Part shown: piece after piece, positions 45,748 to 53,696 of the stretch
How positions within the stretch are numbered: the stretch's first letter is position 1
How the letters are laid out: each line of letters opens with the position of its first letter
Origin: CAXBNB01 sp040151475
GTDB taxonomy: Bacteria; Bacteroidota; Bacteroidia; Cytophagales; Cyclobacteriaceae
DNA length: 64,000 bases
Reading direction: 5' to 3'
Assembly (NCBI RefSeq): GCF_040151475.1
Contig: NZ_JBDKWG010000151.1
Span: 186,001-250,000, forward strand
Notes under the pieces: model-generated
What the model was told of the DNA's origin: nothing
What the model saw: the letters and a program-made list of their open reading frames with translations, nothing else
Database searches by the model: none
Translations under genes and position numbers: made by a program

Positions 45748-46523
45748 ATCAACCATTATCCTATATACATCCACAGGCTAAAATTGCCAGGAATGTTGTA
45801 ATCGAACCTTTTACTACCATTAGCAAAAATGTAGTGATTGAAGAAGGTACCTGGGTGGGATCGAATGTTACCATCATGGAAGGTGCCAGAATTGGTAAAA
45901 ATTGTAAAATATATCCGGGAGCAGTACTTTCTTCCATTCCTCAGGATTTAAAATTCTCAGGGGAAGAAACCATCATGGAAATTGGCGACAACACCGTTAT
46001 CAGAGAGTTTGTAACGATTAGCCGGGGAACAATGGACAAGCACAAAACCATCATTGGCAGCAATTGCCTGCTTATGGCTTATGTGCATGTAGCACATGAT
46101 TGTGTTATTGGAAACAATTGCATCCTGGTAAATGCCGTACAGGTAGCAGGACATTGCAATATCGATGACTATGCCATTATTGGTGGTGCCAGTGCCGTTC
46201 ACCAATTTGTAAACATAGGCATGCACGCAATGGTATCAGGGGGATCATTAGTGAGAAAAGATGTACCTCCTTACACTACAGCAGGACGTGAACCTCTGGG
46301 ATACTGTGGCATCAATTCCATTGGATTAAGAAGAAGAGGCTATTCCAACGAGTCAATTAACGAGATACAGGAAGTTTATCGCTACATATACCTCAAAGGC
46401 ATGAACAATTCCAAAGCCATTGACCTCATAAAAGTGGAAATGCCCTCCTCAACCGAACGAGATGAAATCATTAAATTTGTTGGAAACTCCAATCGTGGAA
46501 TAATGAAAGGATTCAATACTTAA
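45744..46523 (+). CDS. lpxA: UDP-N-acetylglucosamine acyltransferase LpxA
   Basis: 259 residues, the normal length. The N-terminal left-handed beta-helix (about 8-185) carries IHPQAKIARNVVI and the LMAYVHVAHDCVIGNNCI block that includes the catalytic His. A C-terminal helical domain follows (GLRRRGYS...). It starts within the stop of lpxC/fabZ (ATGA overlap), so translation is coupled. It adds the 3-O-acyl chain to UDP-GlcNAc, the first lipid A step. Confidence 0.96.
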   Translation: MNQPLSYIHPQAKIARNVVIEPFTTISKNVVIEEGTWVGSNVTIMEGARIGKNCKIYPGAVLSSIPQDLKFSGEETIMEIGDNTVIREFVTISRGTMDKHKTIIGSNCLLMAYVHVAHDCVIGNNCILVNAVQVAGHCNIDDYAIIGGASAVHQFVNIGMHAMVSGGSLVRKDVPPYTTAGREPLGYCGINSIGLRRRGYSNESINEIQEVYRYIYLKGMNNSKAIDLIKVEMPSSTERDEIIKFVGNSNRGIMKGFNT

Positions 46524-46586
46524 TAGAATAAAGTCTATAAGCACTACCATACTAGTCTTAGATCAGTTTTTGATCCACTGCTAAAA

Positions 46587-47198
46587 ATGAATATAACACT
46601 CGAAGGAATAGGAAAAAGATTTAACAACCGGGAGTGGGTGATAAAAAACCTGAATTATTCCTTCGAACAAAACAAAACCTATGCGATTACCGGTGCTAAT
46701 GGAAGTGGGAAATCTACACTAACCAAAATCATTTCGGGTATCAACCTCCCTTCATCCGGATCTGTCCATTACGAAAGCAACGGCAAACCATTGGATTCTG
46801 ACCAATTTTACAAACATCTGACTTACGCTGCTCCGTATCTCGATCTGATAGAAGAACTTACTCTTAAGGAATTACTCCATTTTCACTTCCAATTCAAAAA
46901 AATACAGGAAGGTTATTCATTAAATGATTTAATGCACAAAATGTACCTGGAAGACAGCAAAAACAAGTACATCAGCAATTTTTCATCCGGCATGAAGCAA
47001 AGACTCAAGCTTGGTTTGGCATTGTTTTCACAGGCTTCTGTGACTTTGCTGGACGAACCCACCTCAAACATGGATGAACAGGGAGTATCATGGTATTCCG
47101 AACAAATAGCATCCGTGGCTGGTTCCAGAATACTTATCATTGCCTCTAATCAGGCTTATGAGTATGGTATTACTGACCTTATCATTGATCTTAACTGA
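46587..47198 (+). CDS. ABC transporter ATP-binding protein, no permease partner
   Basis: 203 residues, a short NBD. Walker A GANGSGKST lies at about 39-47, the signature SSGMKQRLKLG and Walker B VTLLDEPTS follow, and the H-loop is replaced: ILIIASNQA has Asn where His is expected. The small size and signature resemble CcmA-like or orphan NBDs. It starts 63 bp after lpxA and may be in the lpx transcript. No permease lies beside it. A role in lipid or LPS export is only a guess. Confidence 0.85.
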   Translation: MNITLEGIGKRFNNREWVIKNLNYSFEQNKTYAITGANGSGKSTLTKIISGINLPSSGSVHYESNGKPLDSDQFYKHLTYAAPYLDLIEELTLKELLHFHFQFKKIQEGYSLNDLMHKMYLEDSKNKYISNFSSGMKQRLKLGLALFSQASVTLLDEPTSNMDEQGVSWYSEQIASVAGSRILIIASNQAYEYGITDLIIDLN

Positions 47199-47312
47199 TC
47201 CAAAGCCTCCTATAATTGTTGCGTTTTTCTGAACTGGAAATTAGGTGCATATCCTAAAAAGATATATTTTTGATCTTAAGGAAAAAAATTTTTTAATCTT
47301 AACTCACACAAC

Positions 47313-47816
47313 ATGAACAAGTTTTTGAATTATTTTACAACAGCTGCGCTGATTCTCGCCTTGGCGATTTTTGCTAGCTGTGGAGGCGGAGGTGAAGAAC
47401 CGGACGCTCCGATTGACCCTTGCGTGGTAAATGCTGGTTTTTTAGTTGCAGAAACTGCAACAGTGAAAAAGGTCACCAATCCTAATGGCACAATTGTCAC
47501 TGACGATTGGACAGGGTTTACACTTTCTTTTGAAGGGTCAAAAGATGGTGGTAGTTATAGCACCAACGTTGGAACTTTCGACGACACCTCTCTGGCAAAC
47601 ATCTGGGCTGCCAGTGGCACCTGGACATTTGCTTCAACTGATGCAAACTGCAAAACACTTACGGTAAATGGTGGATTTAGTGGAGGTGCCAGAACTGTAG
47701 CGATTTCAGCCGTTACAGCTTCAGGTTTAAATCTTTCATTTAATGTACCGGAGGCAGATACCAATGGTAGGACATTGGGAATTGCCGGAGATTGGTTTTT
47801 CGAATTCAATTTCTAA
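47313..47816 (+). CDS. small lipoprotein, function unknown
   Basis: 167 residues with a lipobox ending at C23 (IFASC) followed by GGGGEEPD, a flexible tether common in Bacteroidota surface lipoproteins. The rest is predicted all-beta: DDWTGFTLSFEG, IWAASGTWTFAS and AGDWFFEFNF, with two Cys (in DPCVVNAG and DANCKT) that could form a disulfide. I do not recognise a family. A poly-T-rich region with TATATTTTTG lies upstream and a strong terminator downstream, so it is monocistronic. Confidence 0.7.
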   Translation: MNKFLNYFTTAALILALAIFASCGGGGEEPDAPIDPCVVNAGFLVAETATVKKVTNPNGTIVTDDWTGFTLSFEGSKDGGSYSTNVGTFDDTSLANIWAASGTWTFASTDANCKTLTVNGGFSGGARTVAISAVTASGLNLSFNVPEADTNGRTLGIAGDWFFEFNF

Positions 47817-47836
47817 TACACAAATAAGACACACAA

Positions 47837-47873
47837 CACAAAAAAGGCTCGAAATTCGAGCCTTTTTTGTGTC
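47837..47873. terminator. strong bidirectional terminator
   Basis: A near-perfect palindrome (ACACAAAAAAGGCTCGA / TCGAGCCTTTTTTGTGT, with a 3-nt loop AAT) follows the lipoprotein stop by about 20 bp. It has T-runs on both strands. Confidence 0.9.
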
Positions 47874-48009
47874 TTTTAATGTAATCTCCTATGTCATTAC
47901 CAGCCACAGTTAACATCCAATTAAAGACCTCCACTCAAATTGTTTTTGAGAGAATGATAGTTGGATACATTACCTTGTCAAACTAACTAAAATATATTTT
48001 TTATTGGGG

Positions 48010-49620
48010 TCACAAAACATCAGTAAAGTATTTCCCTTCTACTATTTTAATTACCCTGTCTGCACTATCGTAATATTGCTCATCATGAGTTATAACAATA
48101 ATCGTTTTACCTGCCTTCTTCATATCCGGTAAAAGTTTTTGGTAAAACAATTCTTTAAAAGTAGGATCCTGATTTGCTGCCCACTCATCAAACAAATATA
48201 TTTCCTTGTCTTCCAATATTGCTGTCACCATGGCTAATCGTTTTAATTGCCCGGAAGATAAGTGTATTTCTGAATAAATACCTTTATCCAATCTTACTCT
48301 TCCAGAAAGCTTATAATCATGTAACAACCGGATTACCTCCCCTTCTTCAAAATCTATGTAGTTGATATTTTCAAATACATAGTTGTCTGAATATATAGAA
48401 GAAAACTTGTTTCTTAAAAGCATTAAATTTTCCCTCTCAATAAAATTTCCATTAAGCCATATCTGCCCTGATTTTGGAACATATAAACCAGTAATTATTT
48501 TAGATAAAGTTGTTTTCCCACTTCCATTCCCACCAGTTATAAACAATATTTCATTCCTATTGATATCCAGATCGATTGGTCCCAATGTAAAAGAAAAGTC
48601 GGAATCCTTACTTGTGTGTTCATAGGACACTCCTCTGAGACTTAAAAATCCTTTGTCCGCTACTATTGTATTTTCTAAAGAAACAGACTCCTCTTTATAG
48701 AGATTCAATGAGATTCCAAGCTTATCAATATGATTCAAAGCCGCTTCCAGTGGACGCAAGTTTTTCATAAATCCAGCCACACTGGCCATTGGTGATAACA
48801 TGAATATCGACATCATGATAAATTCTGAAAAAAATTCAAAACTTACCATCTGATTATAATAAATTATTACGATGATAACGGCTAACCCTGACAGCATAAG
48901 AGACTCTGCTAATTTATCAGAGACCTGAATATTCACTCTTTCTTTAATTTTAAAGTAAAGTTCCTCTTTCAATGCATCCGGCAACTCCTTTTCAACAAAA
49001 AATGATTTATGCTCTGAGTTCAGATTCAACTCCCTAAGTCCGAATACCATATCATTTATTTTCACAAAACATTTATCCCAAGCCTGTCTATGCATATGAG
49101 CATAATACCTCAGTTTTTTATTAGTAAGCATAAGGATAATAAAAGAGCTCAAAAAGACACCAGCTACAAGTAGAGATAACTTCGGAGATAAATAAAACAA
49201 GTATCCCAGGATCCCCAATGCCAATGACAAACTCACAATTAAATTTGGAACTTTATCTATAAGATTAGAAATGGTAGTGATATCATGGGTAAGCACATTC
49301 AATATTTCCTTTTTCTTATTCTCTATTTTTTGATAGCTGGCTTGAGTTAATTTCAATGCAAATTCTTTTCTGAGTTCGAAAATAGAATTTTGAATAATAA
49401 CAGCCAATAGTTTTGTAGATATAACCGAGAGAACTATAAAACCAAAAATTGACAAGCCAAAATATAGTATAAATTTGTTAGGATCAGACAAGCCTGCATG
49501 AACCGCATCATTGAGTTGTTTTATAGCAAAAGTCCCACAAAGCCCTCCTGTTACACTCAATAATGAAGCTAACAAAAATTTAGTTATAGATTTTCTAATG
49601 AAGAATAATATTGTTTTCAT
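48010..49620 (-). CDS. SyrD/PvdE-like cyclic-peptide-type ABC exporter
   Basis: 536 residues, a fused permease-NBD half transporter. Six transmembrane helices (1-290) precede an NBD (about 320-536) with Walker A GGNGSGKTT and a lone LSSGQLKRLAM signature (SSGQ in place of SGGQ). Walker B is IYLFDEWAANQDP, which is characteristic of the SyrD/PvdE/YojI exporter branch, as is VITHDEQYYDSADR. No peptidase C39 domain is present. The usual substrates of this branch are small peptides or siderophore precursors. No NRPS or precursor gene was found here. It stands at the left end of the accessory island. Confidence 0.9.
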   Translation of the reverse strand: MKTILFFIRKSITKFLLASLLSVTGGLCGTFAIKQLNDAVHAGLSDPNKFILYFGLSIFGFIVLSVISTKLLAVIIQNSIFELRKEFALKLTQASYQKIENKKKEILNVLTHDITTISNLIDKVPNLIVSLSLALGILGYLFYLSPKLSLLVAGVFLSSFIILMLTNKKLRYYAHMHRQAWDKCFVKINDMVFGLRELNLNSEHKSFFVEKELPDALKEELYFKIKERVNIQVSDKLAESLMLSGLAVIIVIIYYNQMVSFEFFSEFIMMSIFMLSPMASVAGFMKNLRPLEAALNHIDKLGISLNLYKEESVSLENTIVADKGFLSLRGVSYEHTSKDSDFSFTLGPIDLDINRNEILFITGGNGSGKTTLSKIITGLYVPKSGQIWLNGNFIERENLMLLRNKFSSIYSDNYVFENINYIDFEEGEVIRLLHDYKLSGRVRLDKGIYSEIHLSSGQLKRLAMVTAILEDKEIYLFDEWAANQDPTFKELFYQKLLPDMKKAGKTIIVITHDEQYYDSADRVIKIVEGKYFTDVL

Positions 49621-49657
49621 TTATAGCAAACTCTAAAGTAAAATAATTGATCCTCAT

Positions 49658-50572
49658 TCATGTTTTCTCAAATGAAGAAGGGTTTGGGTAAGTCTCTTGG
49701 AGATAATTTTGAACCAATTTCACCACTTTCATGTTTGGATTGTCCTTCTGGTCATCATTGAGGCAATAGAAGTTTGGTTTCATTGATTTTAATTTGGCTA
49801 TTCTCTTTTCTTGATAAGGCAAGTTATTAGTTATTTTATGAAACATGTTTACCTTCTTTAGGCTCCATAGTTTGATGGCTCTACTATACTTTCCTTGATA
49901 CTTGAGCATATAATATTTATATAATTTAGGTGGTCTTATGTGGTAGCCCATTCTGAATTTACCACGTCTGGTTTCTTCGATTTCATCAGGATGTACATGC
50001 ATCATATCCGCCCAGTAATTTCTTTTGATCAGAAGAGGACAATGTTCTACTAATCCCAAGCCTATTATATCAAATTTACGATCATAAATCCTGAAAGGTA
50101 GATTTTCACCCATAATAGTCCCGAAAACGCTAATAACCCCTTTGGATGAAAGGAATAATTCTAAAGGCGTTGCTTTTCCAAAAAGAAAATCATCATTTAG
50201 GTACATAAAATACTCTGATATTCCTGGAATCTTATGCAGATAGCTTTCTATTGACAGGCAATTAAAAGTAGGAAGGTGCTCTTTATTTTCAAAAAACTCG
50301 TCATGGTGTACTATCTGAATTTTGGAATGGGAGGTATCCAGCCATTCTGGTACTTGTGGTCGTTGAGTAACAATGTATATTTTATTGAACCAAGGCACAT
50401 ACTTTTCAAGGGAACGGATACTGTACTTAAGCATGTCATACATGTCCCGAAAGCGCTCGGGATTCACATCCTCGCTTTTATTCTTGTAATGTTGACTGGC
50501 TTTTATAAATTCGCCATCTGCACCATCGACCCAGGTATATACTATGTCAATTTTTTGTTTACTTGTATCCAA
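49658..50572 (-). CDS. Stealth-family phosphotransferase
   Basis: 304 residues. Conserved region 1 is IDIVYTWVDG at 8-17. Region 2 is RFRDMYDMLKYSIRSLEKY, continuing with IYIVTQRPQVPEWL and the catalytic-looking YLNDDFLFGK. A later FYCLNDDQ resembles region 4. Stealth proteins transfer sugar-phosphates, as in capsular polysaccharide synthesis and in human GlcNAc-1-phosphotransferase. It starts only 30 bp from the divergent LicD-like gene, so the two are probably co-controlled. It is 37 bp upstream of the exporter gene on the same strand. Confidence 0.92.
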   Translation of the reverse strand: MDTSKQKIDIVYTWVDGADGEFIKASQHYKNKSEDVNPERFRDMYDMLKYSIRSLEKYVPWFNKIYIVTQRPQVPEWLDTSHSKIQIVHHDEFFENKEHLPTFNCLSIESYLHKIPGISEYFMYLNDDFLFGKATPLELFLSSKGVISVFGTIMGENLPFRIYDRKFDIIGLGLVEHCPLLIKRNYWADMMHVHPDEIEETRRGKFRMGYHIRPPKLYKYYMLKYQGKYSRAIKLWSLKKVNMFHKITNNLPYQEKRIAKLKSMKPNFYCLNDDQKDNPNMKVVKLVQNYLQETYPNPSSFEKT

Positions 50573-50602
50573 CAGACTTATTTAAAAAACCAGCACAATG
50601 TT

Positions 50603-51202
50603 ATGAAGAATATCAATCTATGGCAACATATCCAAAGATTTACAAATGTCTTTTTTACCGCTATTCCTGGAAATTACAAACAAAGATTGCGTGCTATTTT
50701 ACGACATGCTTATCAGGTAACTAATAACCATTTACAGCAATTAAATATTGACTATTGGCTGGATTATGGCACTCTCCTGGGATACTATCGAGAAAAAGAT
50801 ATATTGGCTTTTGATCTGGATATTGACTTTGGAATACCGGAATGTTTTTATTCAAAAATATGGGAATCCAGACACTCTTTGCCCAAAGGTTTTGTGATGT
50901 ATGACTCATCTTATAGACATAGGGGCCCAAAATTGTATATACAATACAAAGGATTCAAAATAGATCTTTATTTTTATGAAGATAAAAATGAAATGCTGGC
51001 CAACTATGAAATCACCAAATACCCTTGTGAAGTAAAACCTTTATCAAAAGAGATTACTTTTCCACTGAAAAAAGTTGCATTCCTTGAAGCTTCTACTTTA
51101 GTTCCTAATCAACCCAAGGCATATTTGGAACACTATTATGGATATATTGGTGCAGATGCCGTCAGGGACAAATCGACTGGTTATTGGCGCAAAAAGCTGT
51201 AA
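50603..51202 (+). CDS. LicD-like phosphotransferase
   Basis: 199 residues from the ATG at 50603 (MKNINLWQHIQRF); a longer frame from 50276 would overlap most of the Stealth gene and is rejected. The fukutin/LicD nucleotidyltransferase signature is YWLDYGTLLGYYREKD followed by AFDLDIDFG, and FKIDLYFY follows. LicD attaches phosphocholine, or another phospho-head group, to a surface sugar. It ends 9 bp before the convergent cytidylyltransferase gene. Its donor-making partner is probably that gene. Low GC compared with flanks. Confidence 0.85.
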   Translation: MKNINLWQHIQRFTNVFFTAIPGNYKQRLRAILRHAYQVTNNHLQQLNIDYWLDYGTLLGYYREKDILAFDLDIDFGIPECFYSKIWESRHSLPKGFVMYDSSYRHRGPKLYIQYKGFKIDLYFYEDKNEMLANYEITKYPCEVKPLSKEITFPLKKVAFLEASTLVPNQPKAYLEHYYGYIGADAVRDKSTGYWRKKL

Positions 51203-51211
51203 ATCAATTAA

Positions 51212-51943
51212 TCAGGCTTTCTCGACCAACTTAGGATAGATGAGTTCCTTTGCCCTTTTTAAATGTTTTTCGTTATCGATTTCACACCAAACCAAATCAT
51301 CTATCTTTCTCACAAAAAAATTATGTTTATTTAAAATTTGAGTAAATCCACGTTCATAGTCCCAATGCTTATATTGTTCGTCAGCCCTCACCAAATCACA
51401 CAATGAAGACAATGCATTTTTGGATATTTTTGTAATTCCAACCAGCTCTCCGGTAACCTTGTTTACTAAACTCTTATCTTTACTTAAGGTAATAAATCGC
51501 ATGTCATCATCTGCTTCAATATATACTTCATCATCTGAATTAGTAGCACCTGATGCAAGTATCAGGTTTTCTTCTTCAGCATGAACCAACGCCTCAATAG
51601 CTCTTGGTTCATACAGAATATCCGATTCCAAAATCAGGAAATCATTTGTTATTATTTTCTCAGCAAGTACCAGAGTATAAAGACTCCCTGATGATTTATA
51701 GTCAACATTTTTATAAATCTCAAAATTGTACTGATCTTGAATACCTTCATACAACTTGCTGAGATGACCACAACCTATAATAATATTCTTTATTCCTTTT
51801 ACCTGAAGTATCTTCAATGAACGCTCGATAAGTGTTTGACCTCCTACCTCCACAAACCCCTTTGGAATATTGTAGGTTTTGGGTCTCAATCTAATGCCAC
51901 TACCTGCAGCCAATATCACGGCTGTTTTTATTCTTTTTTCCAC
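51212..51943 (-). CDS. LicC/PntC-like nucleotidyltransferase
   Basis: 243 residues. The nucleotidyltransferase opening is VILAAGSGIRLRPKT, followed by NIPKGFVEVGG (signature Lys), YKSSGSLYTLVLAEKII and LILESDILYEP with the metal-binding DSD-like acid. The size and blocks fit the phosphocholine or 2-aminoethylphosphonate cytidylyltransferase family. It would make a CDP-linked head group for the adjacent LicD-like enzyme. No pepM, betaine or choline uptake gene is in the window, so the head group cannot be named. Confidence 0.88.
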   Translation of the reverse strand: MEKRIKTAVILAAGSGIRLRPKTYNIPKGFVEVGGQTLIERSLKILQVKGIKNIIIGCGHLSKLYEGIQDQYNFEIYKNVDYKSSGSLYTLVLAEKIITNDFLILESDILYEPRAIEALVHAEEENLILASGATNSDDEVYIEADDDMRFITLSKDKSLVNKVTGELVGITKISKNALSSLCDLVRADEQYKHWDYERGFTQILNKHNFFVRKIDDLVWCEIDNEKHLKRAKELIYPKLVEKA

Positions 51944-52079
51944 GTATCTCCTTCTTGTATATTCTAATACTTACTATAATAAATGGCGAAGATAGGACAA
52001 GTAATCATAATCAAATACTAATGCCTTGTAAGGTTTGATAAATACGTATTCTCGTTTGTCATAATTTCCATTTATCAAT

Positions 52080-52110
52080 TTGCTATTGATGGTAATTCGG
52101 ATAATCTTTG
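52080..52110 (+). promoter_or_regulatory. promoter of the hydroxylase gene
   Basis: TTG at 52080-52082, a 19-bp spacer and TAATCTTTG at 52102-52110 (one base longer than TAnnTTTG) fit a Bacteroidota promoter, 34 bp before the ATG at 52144. Confidence 0.5.
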
Positions 52111-52143
52111 ATCTAATTGGAAGTAATAAACACATAAAATTAT

Positions 52144-52887
52144 ATGACTAATCGTGGCATAGTTTATAGGGTGAACTCATTATTTAGAAAACTGGAAAAA
52201 ATTGGTGTGATCAGGAAGACTCCAAATTTTGTGACAGACTGCTATAAAGACTACCCCGAACTAAAAATACTTGAAGACAACTATCCCTTGATCCGAAAAG
52301 AGTGTGAAAATATTTTAACATTCAAAGAAAACATAACGGATGTTAAAAATTTAATGGGCAATCAAACCCAAGGAGGAATCCATACTATTAAGTGGAAGTC
52401 ATTTATGTTAAAGTCTGGTGTTTTTGTGAAAGAAAATTGTGAAGTCTGTCCTGAAACAACCAAAATATTAACACAAGTACCGGGAATCCGCACTGCCTTT
52501 TTCAGCATACTAGATCCTGAACAATATATAACGCCACACGAAGGCTACTATGATGGATTCATGAGGTATCATCTGGGTGTAATCATTCCAAACAACAATG
52601 CCAACCAAGAATGTTGGATAAGAATAGCGAACGAGAAAATTGATAAAACTAAAATATCAGAATTAGGCAATAAATATTACTGGAAAAACGGTGAAGGAGT
52701 GCTATTTAATGACAACTACACCCATGATGCACACAATCAATCTAAAGAAATCAGAGTGATTTTATGGCTTGATGTCGAGCGTAAACTTCCTTTATTACTC
52801 AGTCTAATCAATAAAATTATGCTAAATGTGGCATATTCTACTGAAGGTGTTAAAAAAGTAGCTAAAAATGCTGTGGTAAAATTCTAA
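52144..52887 (+). CDS. aspartyl/asparaginyl beta-hydroxylase (AspH/LpxO-like)
   Basis: 247 residues with the AspH/LpxO-type 2OG-dependent double-stranded beta-helix. Iron and substrate residues are in PHEG (H132), the RYHLGVIIP block with R141 and H143 (iron ligand), and NYTHDAHNQ with H194 as second iron ligand and H197. The 2OG-binding R204 (IRVILWLDVER) follows. It may hydroxylate a lipid A acyl chain (LpxO-like) or a protein Asp/Asn. It has a visible promoter and stands at the right end of the accessory island. The Cys-rich ENCEVCPE segment is a family-unusual insertion. Confidence 0.85.
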   Translation: MTNRGIVYRVNSLFRKLEKIGVIRKTPNFVTDCYKDYPELKILEDNYPLIRKECENILTFKENITDVKNLMGNQTQGGIHTIKWKSFMLKSGVFVKENCEVCPETTKILTQVPGIRTAFFSILDPEQYITPHEGYYDGFMRYHLGVIIPNNNANQECWIRIANEKIDKTKISELGNKYYWKNGEGVLFNDNYTHDAHNQSKEIRVILWLDVERKLPLLLSLINKIMLNVAYSTEGVKKVAKNAVVKF

Positions 52888-52906
52888 CCACTAGCCATTC
52901 ATACAC

Positions 52907-52940
52907 AAAAAAACCACTCCAATTAATTTGAAGTGGTTTT
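52907..52940. terminator. bidirectional terminator
   Basis: Stem AAAACCACT / AGTGGTTTT (arms 52910-52918 and 52932-52940) with an inner CAA/TTG extension, an A-run before and T-run after. It lies between the convergent hydroxylase and DinB-like genes. Confidence 0.85.
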
Positions 52941-52964
52941 CGATTTCTTACTGATGACCCAAAT

Positions 52965-53549
52965 TTAGTAATACCGATATTTTGGTGGGGATATGCCACT
53001 CATCCTGATATACATATTTGCCTTGCCTTTGTGGTTGGTAAGGTGGTCATGAGCAAACATCATTCCTTCCAGACGGCTCATTGTATTTCCTGAAAAACTT
53101 GTAGTAGTTTCATTTAGCAGTTGATCGTTTGACATGGTCTTAATAATATCCCATGCCTCGTTCAGGCTGGTACTAACCATATTTTTCAGGTCTTCTCTGC
53201 TAATTCCTGACAAATCCATATCCGGTGGTGGGCCTGCTGGTTTTATATCCTTCAAAAACATGTTGGCAATGACTTTAGAAGATCCGGCAATATGAGCCAA
53301 TTGACCTGCAAATGTTTTCAAACTATCGTGAGGTTTGTAGTCGTACCGATCTTCCGGCATGGCATCAGCCATTTCCAGCAATTGCGTTATGGCTTGTTTC
53401 CAAACCAATTCATGTTGTTCTACTATGCTGTAAGAAGGTGTTTCTGTTACTTCCTCCACTGCAATGGTTTCTTTTTCTGCCGGAGGGGAGCAATAGGTCA
53501 GCCCAAATGCTAATCCTACAAATGCAATAGGTAATAGTGGTAATTTCAT
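52965..53549 (-). CDS. DinB-like lipoprotein
   Basis: 194 residues from the ATG ending at 53549, chosen because it gives a lipobox ending at C19 (FGLTYC); a longer frame to 53639 is unlikely. The mature protein is a DinB-type four-helix bundle with a candidate metal site of His/Asp residues: DRYDYKP, LAHIAGSSK and HDHLTNHKGKANMYIRM. DinB proteins are thiol-dependent S-transferases or metal proteins of mostly unknown substrate. An exported lipoprotein version is less usual and repeats a Bacteroidota pattern. It is followed on its strand by the bidirectional terminator. Confidence 0.85.
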   Translation of the reverse strand: MKLPLLPIAFVGLAFGLTYCSPPAEKETIAVEEVTETPSYSIVEQHELVWKQAITQLLEMADAMPEDRYDYKPHDSLKTFAGQLAHIAGSSKVIANMFLKDIKPAGPPPDMDLSGISREDLKNMVSTSLNEAWDIIKTMSNDQLLNETTTSFSGNTMSRLEGMMFAHDHLTNHKGKANMYIRMSGISPPKYRYY

Positions 53550-53633
53550 GGTATATAGAGTTTTGATTTTCATATACAAGTTAAATAAAAAATTAACTCC
53601 ATTCTTCAATGACCATCTAAAAATGAAATCACA

Positions 53634-53668
53634 AAACAAAACCCTGTCATGATTTACACAACAGGGTT
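53634..53668 (-). terminator. terminator of the gliding operon
   Basis: Perfect 8-bp stem AACCCTGT / ACAGGGTT (arms 53640-53647 and 53661-53668) with a T-rich tail on the minus strand, about 30 bp after the DUF4340 stop. Confidence 0.75.
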
Positions 53669-53696
53669 ATTTCGTCTATTTTAAAATTCTAATAAT

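Noticed and set aside
50276..50602. N-terminal 109-residue extension of the LicD-like frame
   Set aside because: It lies antisense inside the Stealth gene, has no LicD similarity, and the conserved LicD part begins after the ATG at 50603.
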